From Sulfurimonas sp. (lineage in GTDB: Bacteria; Campylobacterota; Campylobacteria; Campylobacterales; Sulfurimonadaceae), in NCBI RefSeq assembly GCF_028714655.1, contig NZ_JAQTLY010000001.1, positions 1-64,000 of the forward strand: a DNA stretch of 64,000 nt, read 5' to 3'. Shown piece by piece: positions 44,752 to 51,873 of this stretch; the stretch's first letter is position 1, and every line of letters starts with the position of its first letter. Below the pieces are notes generated by a model. That model was given only the letters and a program-made list of their open reading frames with translations. It had not been told where the DNA came from and did no database searches. A program made the translations under genes and the position numbers.

Positions 44752-46776
44752 TTAATTGGATAATTTAACTTTTCCTGCCATAGTCGGAGCAGTTCCGAAT
44801 TTTCCGCCTGCTTTGTTAATCGGAGGAACATTGTCTTCGTCGTTATTGCTTGTTGTCATTGAAGCTGTTTCATATTCGCCCGAATCAAGTAGCCACTCTG
44901 CGAGTTGAGCACCGTCATTTACGGAATTTCCGTTTATAACCAATTGAAACCACCTTGTAAATCTCTCGGTTAAGTTTTTAAGTTCAAGAACCGGCTTTTT
45001 CTCAAAACCTGTATTCTTTAAATTGCTAATAGCGCTTCTTAACCCACCGCTAACTGCTCCGATAGTATAAGGCGTATACTCTTTTGACGCATCGACATAA
45101 GTACCGATTTTTTTATCATACATATTTTTTTCTATAGAGATCATCAACTCTCTTGCTTCTTCTCTGTATTTGCTGTTTTTGGTCGCCAGATATGCTGCCG
45201 TGAGTCCTCTGATAACCGCAAACTGTGTTCCTAAATCTGCTCCCTCTTTTGAACCGCTCTTTACATTGTAAACGGTTGCATATAAGCCGTTTTTCTCTTT
45301 CGCTTTGCCGATTAGAAAATCAGCCTGAGCTTTAATAAGTTCAAGAGCCTTTTTACCTTGCTCAGTCTCTAAAGATTGTGCACTCTTGCTTGAACCGTAA
45401 CCGACGGGAAGTGCATCTACGGCTCTTTGAAAAATTCTTAGTGCTTCTATGGAGTATGCTGCATCGTAAATTGTAACCGTGCTGCTTTGTTCGCCGTCAA
45501 ATCTGTCAATGAAAGTTCCGGCTTTTTTATCAAAGTGAAGTTTTGAAATATTTTCAAACATTAAATTAGCGATATTTGCAGCAACTGAGAATGCGTCATC
45601 GGATTTAATATCATTTTTTCTGTTGCCGTCGATATTTACTTTTGGAGCGCTTTTAAAAGGTTTTCCGTCAAACACCGCTAAAAATGAAGGATTTTGATTT
45701 TTATTGGAAGTTCTTTGATCTGAAAATGCATAAAATTCAGATATCGGCCAAAGTATCTGCCAAGTATCTCTTAAACTGGAATGTCCCTCTTTAACTTTTA
45801 AAGAAGCAATAGATTTGGTACCGTTTGCATTTTCTTCTTCCACTGCTATACTGTTTGCAAACCATATAGGCTTGCTTGCATCGTAAGATGGATCAAATTT
45901 TGCACCTAAATTTTTACCGTCAAAGCCTAGTTTCTCTTGCATATATAAAATACATTCCCATGCAAGTTCTGTTAAAATCATCCCGTTTATGCCGTCTTTG
46001 CTTGAAACTCCCAGAGCATGTTTTCCATCAGAATCCATAGACGAGCTTGTAGCTTTTACCTCTTTATCAGTTTCTATTACATGCATTCCGCCTAGAAAGT
46101 CTTGCGCCCACATTATATCTTTTAAGAGTGCTGCACCAAATGAAGCAGGATTGAATGTTTTATCCATTTCCGATTCAATCCAAGAGAGCGTTTTATAATC
46201 TCTTAAATAAGCAGGTATTGAAATTTTCACTACACTCTCTTTGCCGCGCTTGAAGACGGTTATCTCGTCTTTATTTACAATTGTCATATCAATTTCTTGT
46301 GCAAATTCAGGGATTCCAGAGGTGTATGGCAGTGCGGTCGGATGCATATTTAACGGTATTATTTCCGGGTCATTGCCTGTTGCTTTTGCAAACTCTATAA
46401 ATCTTTTTGCCAAAGAAGCCATATCCCCGCCTCTTGAAGCGTTTAAAAGACCGTTTACCAGATGCGGTCCCATTTTTGACTGATAATTTAGAGCATACAT
46501 CGCTTCTTCAGAGTATTCATAACTCTCAATTCCTGCCGTATAATCAAACTCTGTCGGTTTATTGATTGCATTTGGATTTAGTGTGTCTAAATCAAGCCCG
46601 AGTGATTCTACAAGGGGTTCTCCGGACAACTCAAACTCAGTATAGGCAAACATTGCCCCTGCCGTATAAAATCTTTTATCCAAAACCTCTGCTTTTGTAT
46701 TAGAAAACGGCTTTGAAGCATATAATGATGTTATAGCCAAAGAAGCAATCAGTGACAATTTTACTATCTTATTCAT
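44752..46776 (-). CDS. Large periplasmic protein of unknown function, probably iron-regulated
   Basis: This is a 674-residue protein with a clear signal peptide (MNKIVKLSLIASLAITSLYAS). The mature part is rich in helices with repeated aromatic pairs (YDAAYSIEALRIFQRAVDALP, RDTWQILWPISEFYAFSDQR, GLTAAYLATKNSKYREEAREL), suggesting an alpha/alpha toroid or helical-repeat fold. It has almost no Cys and no haem motif. I do not recognise the family. A near-perfect Fur core is 70 bp upstream. The multihaem fusion gene follows in the same direction, so the two may work together: one binding a ligand or surface, the other carrying electrons. Confidence 0.65.
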   Translation of the reverse strand: MNKIVKLSLIASLAITSLYASKPFSNTKAEVLDKRFYTAGAMFAYTEFELSGEPLVESLGLDLDTLNPNAINKPTEFDYTAGIESYEYSEEAMYALNYQSKMGPHLVNGLLNASRGGDMASLAKRFIEFAKATGNDPEIIPLNMHPTALPYTSGIPEFAQEIDMTIVNKDEITVFKRGKESVVKISIPAYLRDYKTLSWIESEMDKTFNPASFGAALLKDIMWAQDFLGGMHVIETDKEVKATSSSMDSDGKHALGVSSKDGINGMILTELAWECILYMQEKLGFDGKNLGAKFDPSYDASKPIWFANSIAVEEENANGTKSIASLKVKEGHSSLRDTWQILWPISEFYAFSDQRTSNKNQNPSFLAVFDGKPFKSAPKVNIDGNRKNDIKSDDAFSVAANIANLMFENISKLHFDKKAGTFIDRFDGEQSSTVTIYDAAYSIEALRIFQRAVDALPVGYGSSKSAQSLETEQGKKALELIKAQADFLIGKAKEKNGLYATVYNVKSGSKEGADLGTQFAVIRGLTAAYLATKNSKYREEARELMISIEKNMYDKKIGTYVDASKEYTPYTIGAVSGGLRSAISNLKNTGFEKKPVLELKNLTERFTRWFQLVINGNSVNDGAQLAEWLLDSGEYETASMTTSNNDEDNVPPINKAGGKFGTAPTMAGKVKLSN

Positions 46777-46798
46777 CTAAATTCCTTATTTTGATTTG

Positions 46799-46861
46799 AA
46801 AACGATTATCAAAATTATAAATAAAGAAGCTTAATGTATGTTTAAAATGATAATTATTATC
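46799..46861 (-). promoter_or_regulatory. Fur box upstream of the 674-residue protein gene
   Basis: AATGATAATTATTATC (46846-46861) matches the Fur core AATGATAATCATTATC at 15 of 16 positions. A second, weaker site AACGATTATCAAAATTAT lies at about 46801-46818, next to the start. This is the best Fur match in the window. Confidence 0.75.
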
Positions 46862-47018
46862 AGAGTAATTTAGTTTTGAGATTGCCGCGCTGCGCTCGCA
46901 ATGACGCAAAAGAGAGATTGCCGCGTCGCTTCACTCCTCGCAGTGACGGTTGCTTGTCATTGAACACATTCTTCCGTCATTGCGAACGAAGTGAAGCAAT
47001 CTATGGTTAATCAGAGTA
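46862..47018. repeat. Palindromic intergenic repeat cluster, ATTGC type (copy A5)
   Basis: Three units lie together: AGATTGCCGCG...CTCGCAATGACG, AGATTGCCGCGTCGC...CGCAGTGACGG, and an inverted GTCATTGCGAAC...GAAGCAATCTA. The outer border GGTTAATCAGAGTATT matches the CTCTGATTAA-type flank of other copies. Confidence 0.85.
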
Positions 47019-47030
47019 TTCCATTGAAAT

Positions 47031-48407
47031 TTAGTTTTTCAATAAATACAGTGTTTTTTCGCCTACAAAACGCCCTTTATAAATCTCATAAGATGCTTCT
47101 TTTGGTTTCTGAGCCGTGATGATGTAAACCGTGTCTTTTTCATTAAGGTAGTTTGCGCTGTCATGGTAATAGTTGTCTGCTACTCTGTGATTATAAACGG
47201 TTCTTAGTATCTCAATGCCCCTGTTCGCTACTATTATTCTATCTGTGAGGGCTATATTTTGGGCGATTTGTTCAATGGGAGAAATCTTTTCATCATATTT
47301 TAAAATATGAAATATATTAAAAGAGAGTATCAAAAAAAGTAAGATATTTGCTTTTTTTAAATATGTTGCAAGAAAAATATTGGCTATAAAAACTAAAGGT
47401 ATTATATGTCTTAGGCTGTCGGGATTTTGGGCAAAGAGTATCCAGCAAAAGTAGAAAACAAAAAGTATGTACAAAAGCATGAACTTTTTTTCTTGTTTAA
47501 AAGGTAGAAATAGCAAAAATACATATGGTATATTTATAACTGAAAAGATATTGTCAAACCAAGAAAGTTCGCTGTTTTGCCCTCGTCCCCAGAGTGAGAA
47601 ATGTCCCTCAACAAATCTCACACCCTCATAAAAATAGAGCATGCCGTTGTTTATAAATATAAAGAGCAAAAACAAAACGGAGGTTGAAAAAAACCAAACC
47701 AAGACCGGTTTTAGGGAATCTTTTTTAAAGATGTAAAGATATATAAATACCGCAATAAATACAATAAAATAGGATGGTCTTGAAAAAAATGAGATGGCAA
47801 AAATAATACCGCTTAGTCTTTGTTTTTTAAGTAAATTTTTTGCAAAACTAGACCCTGAATCAAGTTCAGGGTGACAGTTGGTGAGTTCAGGGTGACAGTT
47901 GGTGAATTCATGGTTAGAGAAGCTCAGAAATCTCGTCATTCCAAACTTGATTTGGAATCTAGTTTTGAGGTTATGCAAGAAGTTTAGCTCAAGAAAATAG
48001 AGTCCTAAAAAGAAAAAGAGCAAACCAACACTTTCGCTTAACATACACAATGAGAGGTTCATTAGATAAGGTGTAGTAATAGAGAGTACGAAGACTATAA
48101 AAGCCGTTTTTTCGTTTTGAAGTTTTTTTGTATATAAAAAGAGAACAAGCGGCAGCAGTATCGCACTAAGAGCAGTGAGAATAAAGAGAGAGTATTTGGC
48201 ATCATCTATAAAAAAATTGATGATTTTGCCAAAAATAACGACAGAAGGGTACCCCGGAAAATGAGGAGAAAAATCTATAACGCTAAAGTTTTTTATACCG
48301 TTTGCCAAAAAAAGCGAATCGTCATTAAAATATGAAGCAGGGTAGGTAAAAATAAAAACGGCATAAACAAAAGTACTTATGCCGATGATTATTTTATAGT
48401 TGCTCAT
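47031..48407 (-). CDS. Multi-pass membrane glycosyltransferase (GT39/PMT_2-like) with in-frame repeat insert
   Basis: This is a 458-residue protein with about ten membrane helices, resembling polyprenyl-phosphate-sugar-dependent glycosyltransferases. The early loop YFNDDSLFLANGI (about 26-38) holds the acidic residues expected for the catalytic site, and HFPGYPS follows. A C-terminal globular part carries ALTDRIIVANRGIEILRT. Residues about 148-188, including the CHPELTNCHPELDSGSS stretch, are not glycosyltransferase sequence: they are encoded by a 123-bp palindromic repeat inserted in frame in a loop between helices. Substrate and acceptor are unknown. It is the fourth gene after FTR1. Confidence 0.7.
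   Translation of the reverse strand: MSNYKIIIGISTFVYAVFIFTYPASYFNDDSLFLANGIKNFSVIDFSPHFPGYPSVVIFGKIINFFIDDAKYSLFILTALSAILLPLVLFLYTKKLQNEKTAFIVFVLSITTPYLMNLSLCMLSESVGLLFFFLGLYFLELNFLHNLKTRFQIKFGMTRFLSFSNHEFTNCHPELTNCHPELDSGSSFAKNLLKKQRLSGIIFAISFFSRPSYFIVFIAVFIYLYIFKKDSLKPVLVWFFSTSVLFLLFIFINNGMLYFYEGVRFVEGHFSLWGRGQNSELSWFDNIFSVINIPYVFLLFLPFKQEKKFMLLYILFVFYFCWILFAQNPDSLRHIIPLVFIANIFLATYLKKANILLFLILSFNIFHILKYDEKISPIEQIAQNIALTDRIIVANRGIEILRTVYNHRVADNYYHDSANYLNEKDTVYIITAQKPKEASYEIYKGRFVGEKTLYLLKN
47844..47966. repeat. 123-bp palindromic repeat inserted in a coding region (copy B3)
   Basis: The insert runs from AAAACTAGA to TCTAGTTTT, which are exact inverted ends. Inside are CCCTGAA-TCAAG-TTCAGGG and ATTCCAAA-TCAAG-TTTGGAAT hairpins (the second read on the minus strand), plus a 21-bp tandem duplication (GTTCAGGGTGACAGTTGGTGA twice). 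Its length is 41 codons with no stop in the host frame. Confidence 0.88.
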
Positions 48408-48419
48408 TTTGCGCCAAAA

Positions 48420-48974
48420 CTAGAGTTCTGCAAGGACTCTATATATAATCTGTTGATTTTTTTTGTACTCTTGCTCATCGGCTGCCTTTGCTCCGACTCC
48501 AAAAAGACCGGGGTTTCCGATAGAGTCCGCACATTTTTTTATGGCTGCCTTAAGCGTTTCATTTTTTTCTTTATCTAAACTGACCGATAAAATTTTGTAA
48601 AACTTATCGGCTTTTGCCAGCATAACTTTTGCCACATTAAACTCTTTTATATTTTTAAAACCGCCATCGATTCTTCTTTGAATCTCGCAAGCAACGGAAA
48701 TGTCAAGCCATCTGAGTATCTGCTTTTTGTCATGTTTTAAAATCGATGTTTTTAAACCCTCAAAGAGCAGAGTGTTAAACTCGTCATTTAAGTATCGATA
48801 AGTCTGCTCATACTCTTTAAACACCGTCTCCGCCTTTTTAAAGTCATCACCGTTTACGGCTCTTACGATTGCTTCTTTTGCATCAATCGTCGGCTCTTTG
48901 CCTGCTGCTGCATAAGAGTAGGCATTTAGAGCAGAAGCTATAAAAGCCGCAATAAATAACACTAAAAGTTTCAT
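48420..48974 (-). CDS. Periplasmic helical protein next to FTR1, function unknown
   Basis: This is a 184-residue protein with a signal peptide (MKLLVLFIAAFIASALNAYS). The mature chain is nearly all helix and charged: AKEAIVRAVNGDDFKKAETVFKEYEQTYRYL, LLFEGLKTSILKHDKKQILRWLDISVACEIQRRIDGGF. Conserved-looking Glu, His and Arg residues could bind iron. No family is recognised. Bacterial FTR1 permeases often have a periplasmic iron-binding helper (P19, EfeO or a fused helical domain), and none other is seen here, so it is a candidate partner. It lies between the flavoprotein and the glycosyltransferase, 12 bp from the latter. Confidence 0.6.
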   Translation of the reverse strand: MKLLVLFIAAFIASALNAYSYAAAGKEPTIDAKEAIVRAVNGDDFKKAETVFKEYEQTYRYLNDEFNTLLFEGLKTSILKHDKKQILRWLDISVACEIQRRIDGGFKNIKEFNVAKVMLAKADKFYKILSVSLDKEKNETLKAAIKKCADSIGNPGLFGVGAKAADEQEYKKNQQIIYRVLAEL

Positions 48975-48999
48975 GTTTTTCCTTTTATTTAATGTTACA

Positions 49000-49058
49000 C
49001 ACTGAAACGAACTCGTCCGTTTCAGTGGCAGGAACTAAAGTCCCTACAACCCCCTAAA
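49000..49058 (-). promoter_or_regulatory. Hairpins in the leader of the 184-residue gene
   Basis: CACTGAAACG (49000-49009) and CGTTTCAGTG (49018-49027) form a perfect 10-bp stem with an 8-base loop. A second, shorter inverted repeat AGGAACT...AGTCCCT follows at about 49030-49046. There is no T-run, so a leader or processing structure is as likely as a terminator. Confidence 0.5.
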
Positions 49059-49109
49059 GCTACGAAAAACAAGTTTTTCGAGAATTACAAGGTAATTTAC
49101 GCTCTTTTT

Positions 49110-50510
49110 TCAGGCGATGCTTTTTGTCTCTATAACCGTTTTTTCATTTCTGTGATTGTAGATTTTCTCTTTTGAAATAGACGAATCTCCGAGAATCTTC
49201 CCTGCCGCCATAAGCCCCGTCTCCATAGCGGTATCAAGAAATATGTATCTAAATGTTCCCTGTCTCCCCGCCATTACAAGATTGTTAAATCTATTTAGGT
49301 ATTTGATAGCGTCATCCCTTTTTATGTCGTAATTTATATCCATTAATGTATAAGCATGCTCCGTACTAAAAGAGAAGCTATCTATTATCTTTTCTTCAAT
49401 ATCAAACCTCAGTTTTTTTAAGTCCTGTTTTACGATTTTTAAAAGCTCTTCCTTGTCCATATTCCAGATTTTGTCATTTTTGTTGCATGGAATTTCAAGC
49501 ATTATGGAACTTTTGCTTTTTGGAGACATAAACTCTGATCTTCTTTTTGGCTCTTGTATCCTTGTAGGCAAAAGCTCATAATCGCTTACATACTGCCAAG
49601 TGTGAGGCGAAAAATCTTCTATATCTAAACCGATACACAAAAATCTAAGGCTTCTGAATTTTAAACCGCTCTCATAACCGAGTTTTAAAGACATTTCGTT
49701 AAGCGGCATAGTTGAGATGATGTCGTGGGCTTTAAAAGTGTGATTTTGCGTATGAACGGCTGTTATGGAGTTGTTCGTATATTCAAAGCTCGTCACTTCA
49801 CAATCAAGAAATATTTTTCCGCCCAAAGCCTCAAACCTTTGTGCCATCCTCTTTGGAAGTTCCCCAAATCCGTATTTGGGATATCTATAACTTTTTGCAT
49901 AAGTTCTCACTGTTTTTTTATTTTTAAACAGCATTTTTTTTGCAACATCTTTTAAATCAAGCAGTGAAATCCTCTGTCCTGCCCAGTCGGCACTCAAATC
50001 TTTCGGTTCTATTCCCCAAAGTTTTTTTGTATATGGGGCAAAAAAATTCTTATACAGAGTTGCTCCGAATCTTGATGTTATCCATGTCTCAAAACTTTTA
50101 TCATCAGGCTTTACTAATTTTAACAATATTTTCAAGGTATCAAAAAGTGCGCCGAAAAGAAGTTTTAAAGGAGCCGTTTTTAGAAGATTTTTCAAATTTA
50201 GCGGATACTCGTAAACTCTGTTTTGGTGAAGTATGACGGAGCTTCTGTTTGCAATTAAAAGATTATCGCCTAAAATCTCTTCCACAAAGGCAAGAAGAGC
50301 CTCATTGTTTGTAATAAATCTGTGTCCCCCGTAGTCAAATCTATATTTGTCATCCCCCGTGTTTAAAACTTCAGTTCTGCATTGTCCGCCGACACTTGAC
50401 TCTTTTTCTAAAAGTATTACGCTCTTTTTCTCTTCCAAAAGTTTTATACCCGCTATCAATCCGGCAACTCCGCCTCCGATAATCAAAACATCGCTATTTT
50501 GCATAGGCAT
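49110..50510 (-). CDS. FAD-dependent oxidoreductase (protoporphyrinogen oxidase / UDP-galactopyranose mutase-like)
   Basis: This 466-residue flavoprotein has the FAD-binding start DVLIIGGGVAGLIAGIKLLEE, the GGQCRTEV motif near 45 and a C-terminal NLVMAGRQGTFRYIFLDTAMETG. The central SRFGATLYKNFFAPYTKKLWG and LSADWAGQRI blocks are typical of a PPOX/UGM-like subgroup often found beside polysaccharide genes. The substrate is unknown. I start it at the ATG at 50510, with GGAAAAG upstream, although an ATG at 50504 is equally possible; the longer frame upstream reads FTR1 in the wrong frame. Either way it begins inside the last codons of the FTR1 gene, so translation is coupled. Confidence 0.75.
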   Translation of the reverse strand: MPMQNSDVLIIGGGVAGLIAGIKLLEEKKSVILLEKESSVGGQCRTEVLNTGDDKYRFDYGGHRFITNNEALLAFVEEILGDNLLIANRSSVILHQNRVYEYPLNLKNLLKTAPLKLLFGALFDTLKILLKLVKPDDKSFETWITSRFGATLYKNFFAPYTKKLWGIEPKDLSADWAGQRISLLDLKDVAKKMLFKNKKTVRTYAKSYRYPKYGFGELPKRMAQRFEALGGKIFLDCEVTSFEYTNNSITAVHTQNHTFKAHDIISTMPLNEMSLKLGYESGLKFRSLRFLCIGLDIEDFSPHTWQYVSDYELLPTRIQEPKRRSEFMSPKSKSSIMLEIPCNKNDKIWNMDKEELLKIVKQDLKKLRFDIEEKIIDSFSFSTEHAYTLMDINYDIKRDDAIKYLNRFNNLVMAGRQGTFRYIFLDTAMETGLMAAGKILGDSSISKEKIYNHRNEKTVIETKSIA

Positions 50511-51309
50511 AAGTTCTTTTCCATAATATAAGAGCACTTGACATATAGAGAATCCAAGAGAGCAGATGCAGCAGCGAGGGAGAGGAGTTGTACCCAAAGA
50601 GCGCTCTTAAAAAAGTTCCGATTAAACCTTTGTCGTCCAAGATATGCGATATATCGTAAACGCTTGACATAAGGACAGGAGCCAATCCGCTTGCCTGCAT
50701 CATAGAGACGGCACTTCCGAAAAGCCCGCCGGCGATTATCAAAATCAGAAGCGAGGTGTATTTGAAAAATGCTTTTATAGGGATATTCTTTGCGCCTTTC
50801 ATAAGAGCATAAACCAAAATCACGGATACCATAATCCCCAAAGAAGCACCGATAAGTCCCTCCTCAGCGCTTATATTTTCTCCTATGCTAAGTGAGGAGA
50901 AAAAGAGTACGCTCTCAAAACCTTCTCTTAAAACCGCCAAAAATGCTAAAAACACCATACCGGCTATATTGCCCGCCGTTACCAAACGATCCAGATTTTC
51001 TTCTATCTCGCCTTTTATCTGTTTTGATTGGTTTGACATCCAAAAAACCATATAAGATAAAACAGCCGTTGCAAAAAGCAGAATAAAAATCATTAAATAG
51101 TGCTGATAAAGTTCATTTTCCATTCCGTAAATCATGACTTGAAAAATATATGCGATGATGAGCGATACTGCAATCCCGATAATTACGCCCAAATAGATAT
51201 ATTTGTTGTATCTTTTTACTTGAAGACGGCTTAAATAGGAGAGAATAATACCTACTATTAAAAAAGCCTCCAACCCTTCTCTCAGCGTTATTAAAAAACT
51301 TGCTAACAT
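50494..51309 (-). CDS. FTR1-family high-affinity iron permease
   Basis: This is a 271-residue inner-membrane iron permease with about seven helices. The two iron-handling REGxE motifs are present: LREGLEAFL near residues 9-17 and LREGFESVLF near 127-136. It is the short form without the fused periplasmic domain. A Fur-like box lies 23-38 bp upstream. It is the first gene of an FTR1-flavoprotein-184aa-glycosyltransferase unit. In C. jejuni FTR1 works with P19; no P19 is seen here. Confidence 0.92.
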   Translation of the reverse strand: MLASFLITLREGLEAFLIVGIILSYLSRLQVKRYNKYIYLGVIIGIAVSLIIAYIFQVMIYGMENELYQHYLMIFILLFATAVLSYMVFWMSNQSKQIKGEIEENLDRLVTAGNIAGMVFLAFLAVLREGFESVLFFSSLSIGENISAEEGLIGASLGIMVSVILVYALMKGAKNIPIKAFFKYTSLLILIIAGGLFGSAVSMMQASGLAPVLMSSVYDISHILDDKGLIGTFLRALFGYNSSPSLLHLLSWILYMSSALILWKRTYAYAK

Positions 51310-51331
51310 TCTATTCCTTGCAGATAATTAT

Positions 51332-51347
51332 AATAATCGTTATCATT
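51332..51347 (-). promoter_or_regulatory. Fur-box-like site upstream of FTR1
   Basis: Read on the minus strand, AATGATAACGATTATT matches 13 of 16 positions of the Fur core and sits 23 bp before the FTR1 ATG. Confidence 0.65.
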
Positions 51348-51399
51348 ATAATTTATTAAAAATAAAAAGTTTCTTAAATTTATACACAAATTGAAAAAC

Positions 51400-51545
51400 T
51401 ATTAGACTTCTTGCATAACCTAACAAAGTATATTCCAAATCGAGTTTGGAATGACGAGGTAATCAAAGTTTGGAATTACGATATTTTTGAGTTTTCGTTA
51501 TCCTGAACTTGATTCAGGATCTTTTGTTTGCAAGAAGTCTATTAA
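51400..51545. repeat. Palindromic intergenic repeat, CCTGAA type (copy B4)
   Basis: ATTCCAAATCGAGTTTGGAATGACG and TATCCTGAACTTGATTCAGGATC hairpins lie between exact outer inverted repeats TAGACTTCTTGCA and TGCAAGAAGTCTA. The interval 51310-51618 otherwise holds only the Fur-like box and the feoA leader. Confidence 0.85.
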
Positions 51546-51618
51546 ATAAATCTATGCCAAATTAAACAATAATCTAAATTTCTCTATAATTAGGTACTTG
51601 AAAATAAGCAGAGAAAAT

Positions 51619-51873
51619 ATGTCGGATAAAATAGATAATAATAAAACAAAAAAATTAAGCGATTGTAAAAAAGCGTGTATAGTAAAAATTACCAAGCTAA
51701 ATGCCGATTCGGAGCTAAGACAACGATTGATATCTTTTGGAATTATGAAAGATGCGGTTGTTGAAGTGCTTGAACTTGCTCCCGCAAAAAGTACGATAGA
51801 GATAAAGGTCGGTAAAATGAGAATAGCTCTTCGAGCTCAAGAAGCTGAACTGATAGAGGTTGTAAAAATATGA
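51619..51873 (+). CDS. feoA: Ferrous iron transport protein A
   Basis: FeoA is the small SH3-like cytoplasmic partner of the FeoB channel. The 84 residues include ACIVKITKLNADSELRQRLISFGIMKDAVVEVLELAP and a terminal IALRAQEAELIEV, the usual FeoA pattern. I prefer the ATG at 51619 (M-S-D-K-I) with AGAGAA upstream to a TTG seven codons earlier. The stop overlaps the feoB start (ATGA). No obvious Fur box lies directly upstream. Confidence 0.9.
   Translation: MSDKIDNNKTKKLSDCKKACIVKITKLNADSELRQRLISFGIMKDAVVEVLELAPAKSTIEIKVGKMRIALRAQEAELIEVVKI

Noticed and set aside
46862-47018. Possible CRISPR array from repeated AGATTGCCGCG units
   Set aside because: Units are palindromic, differ in sequence, change orientation and lack evenly sized spacers; no cas gene is near.
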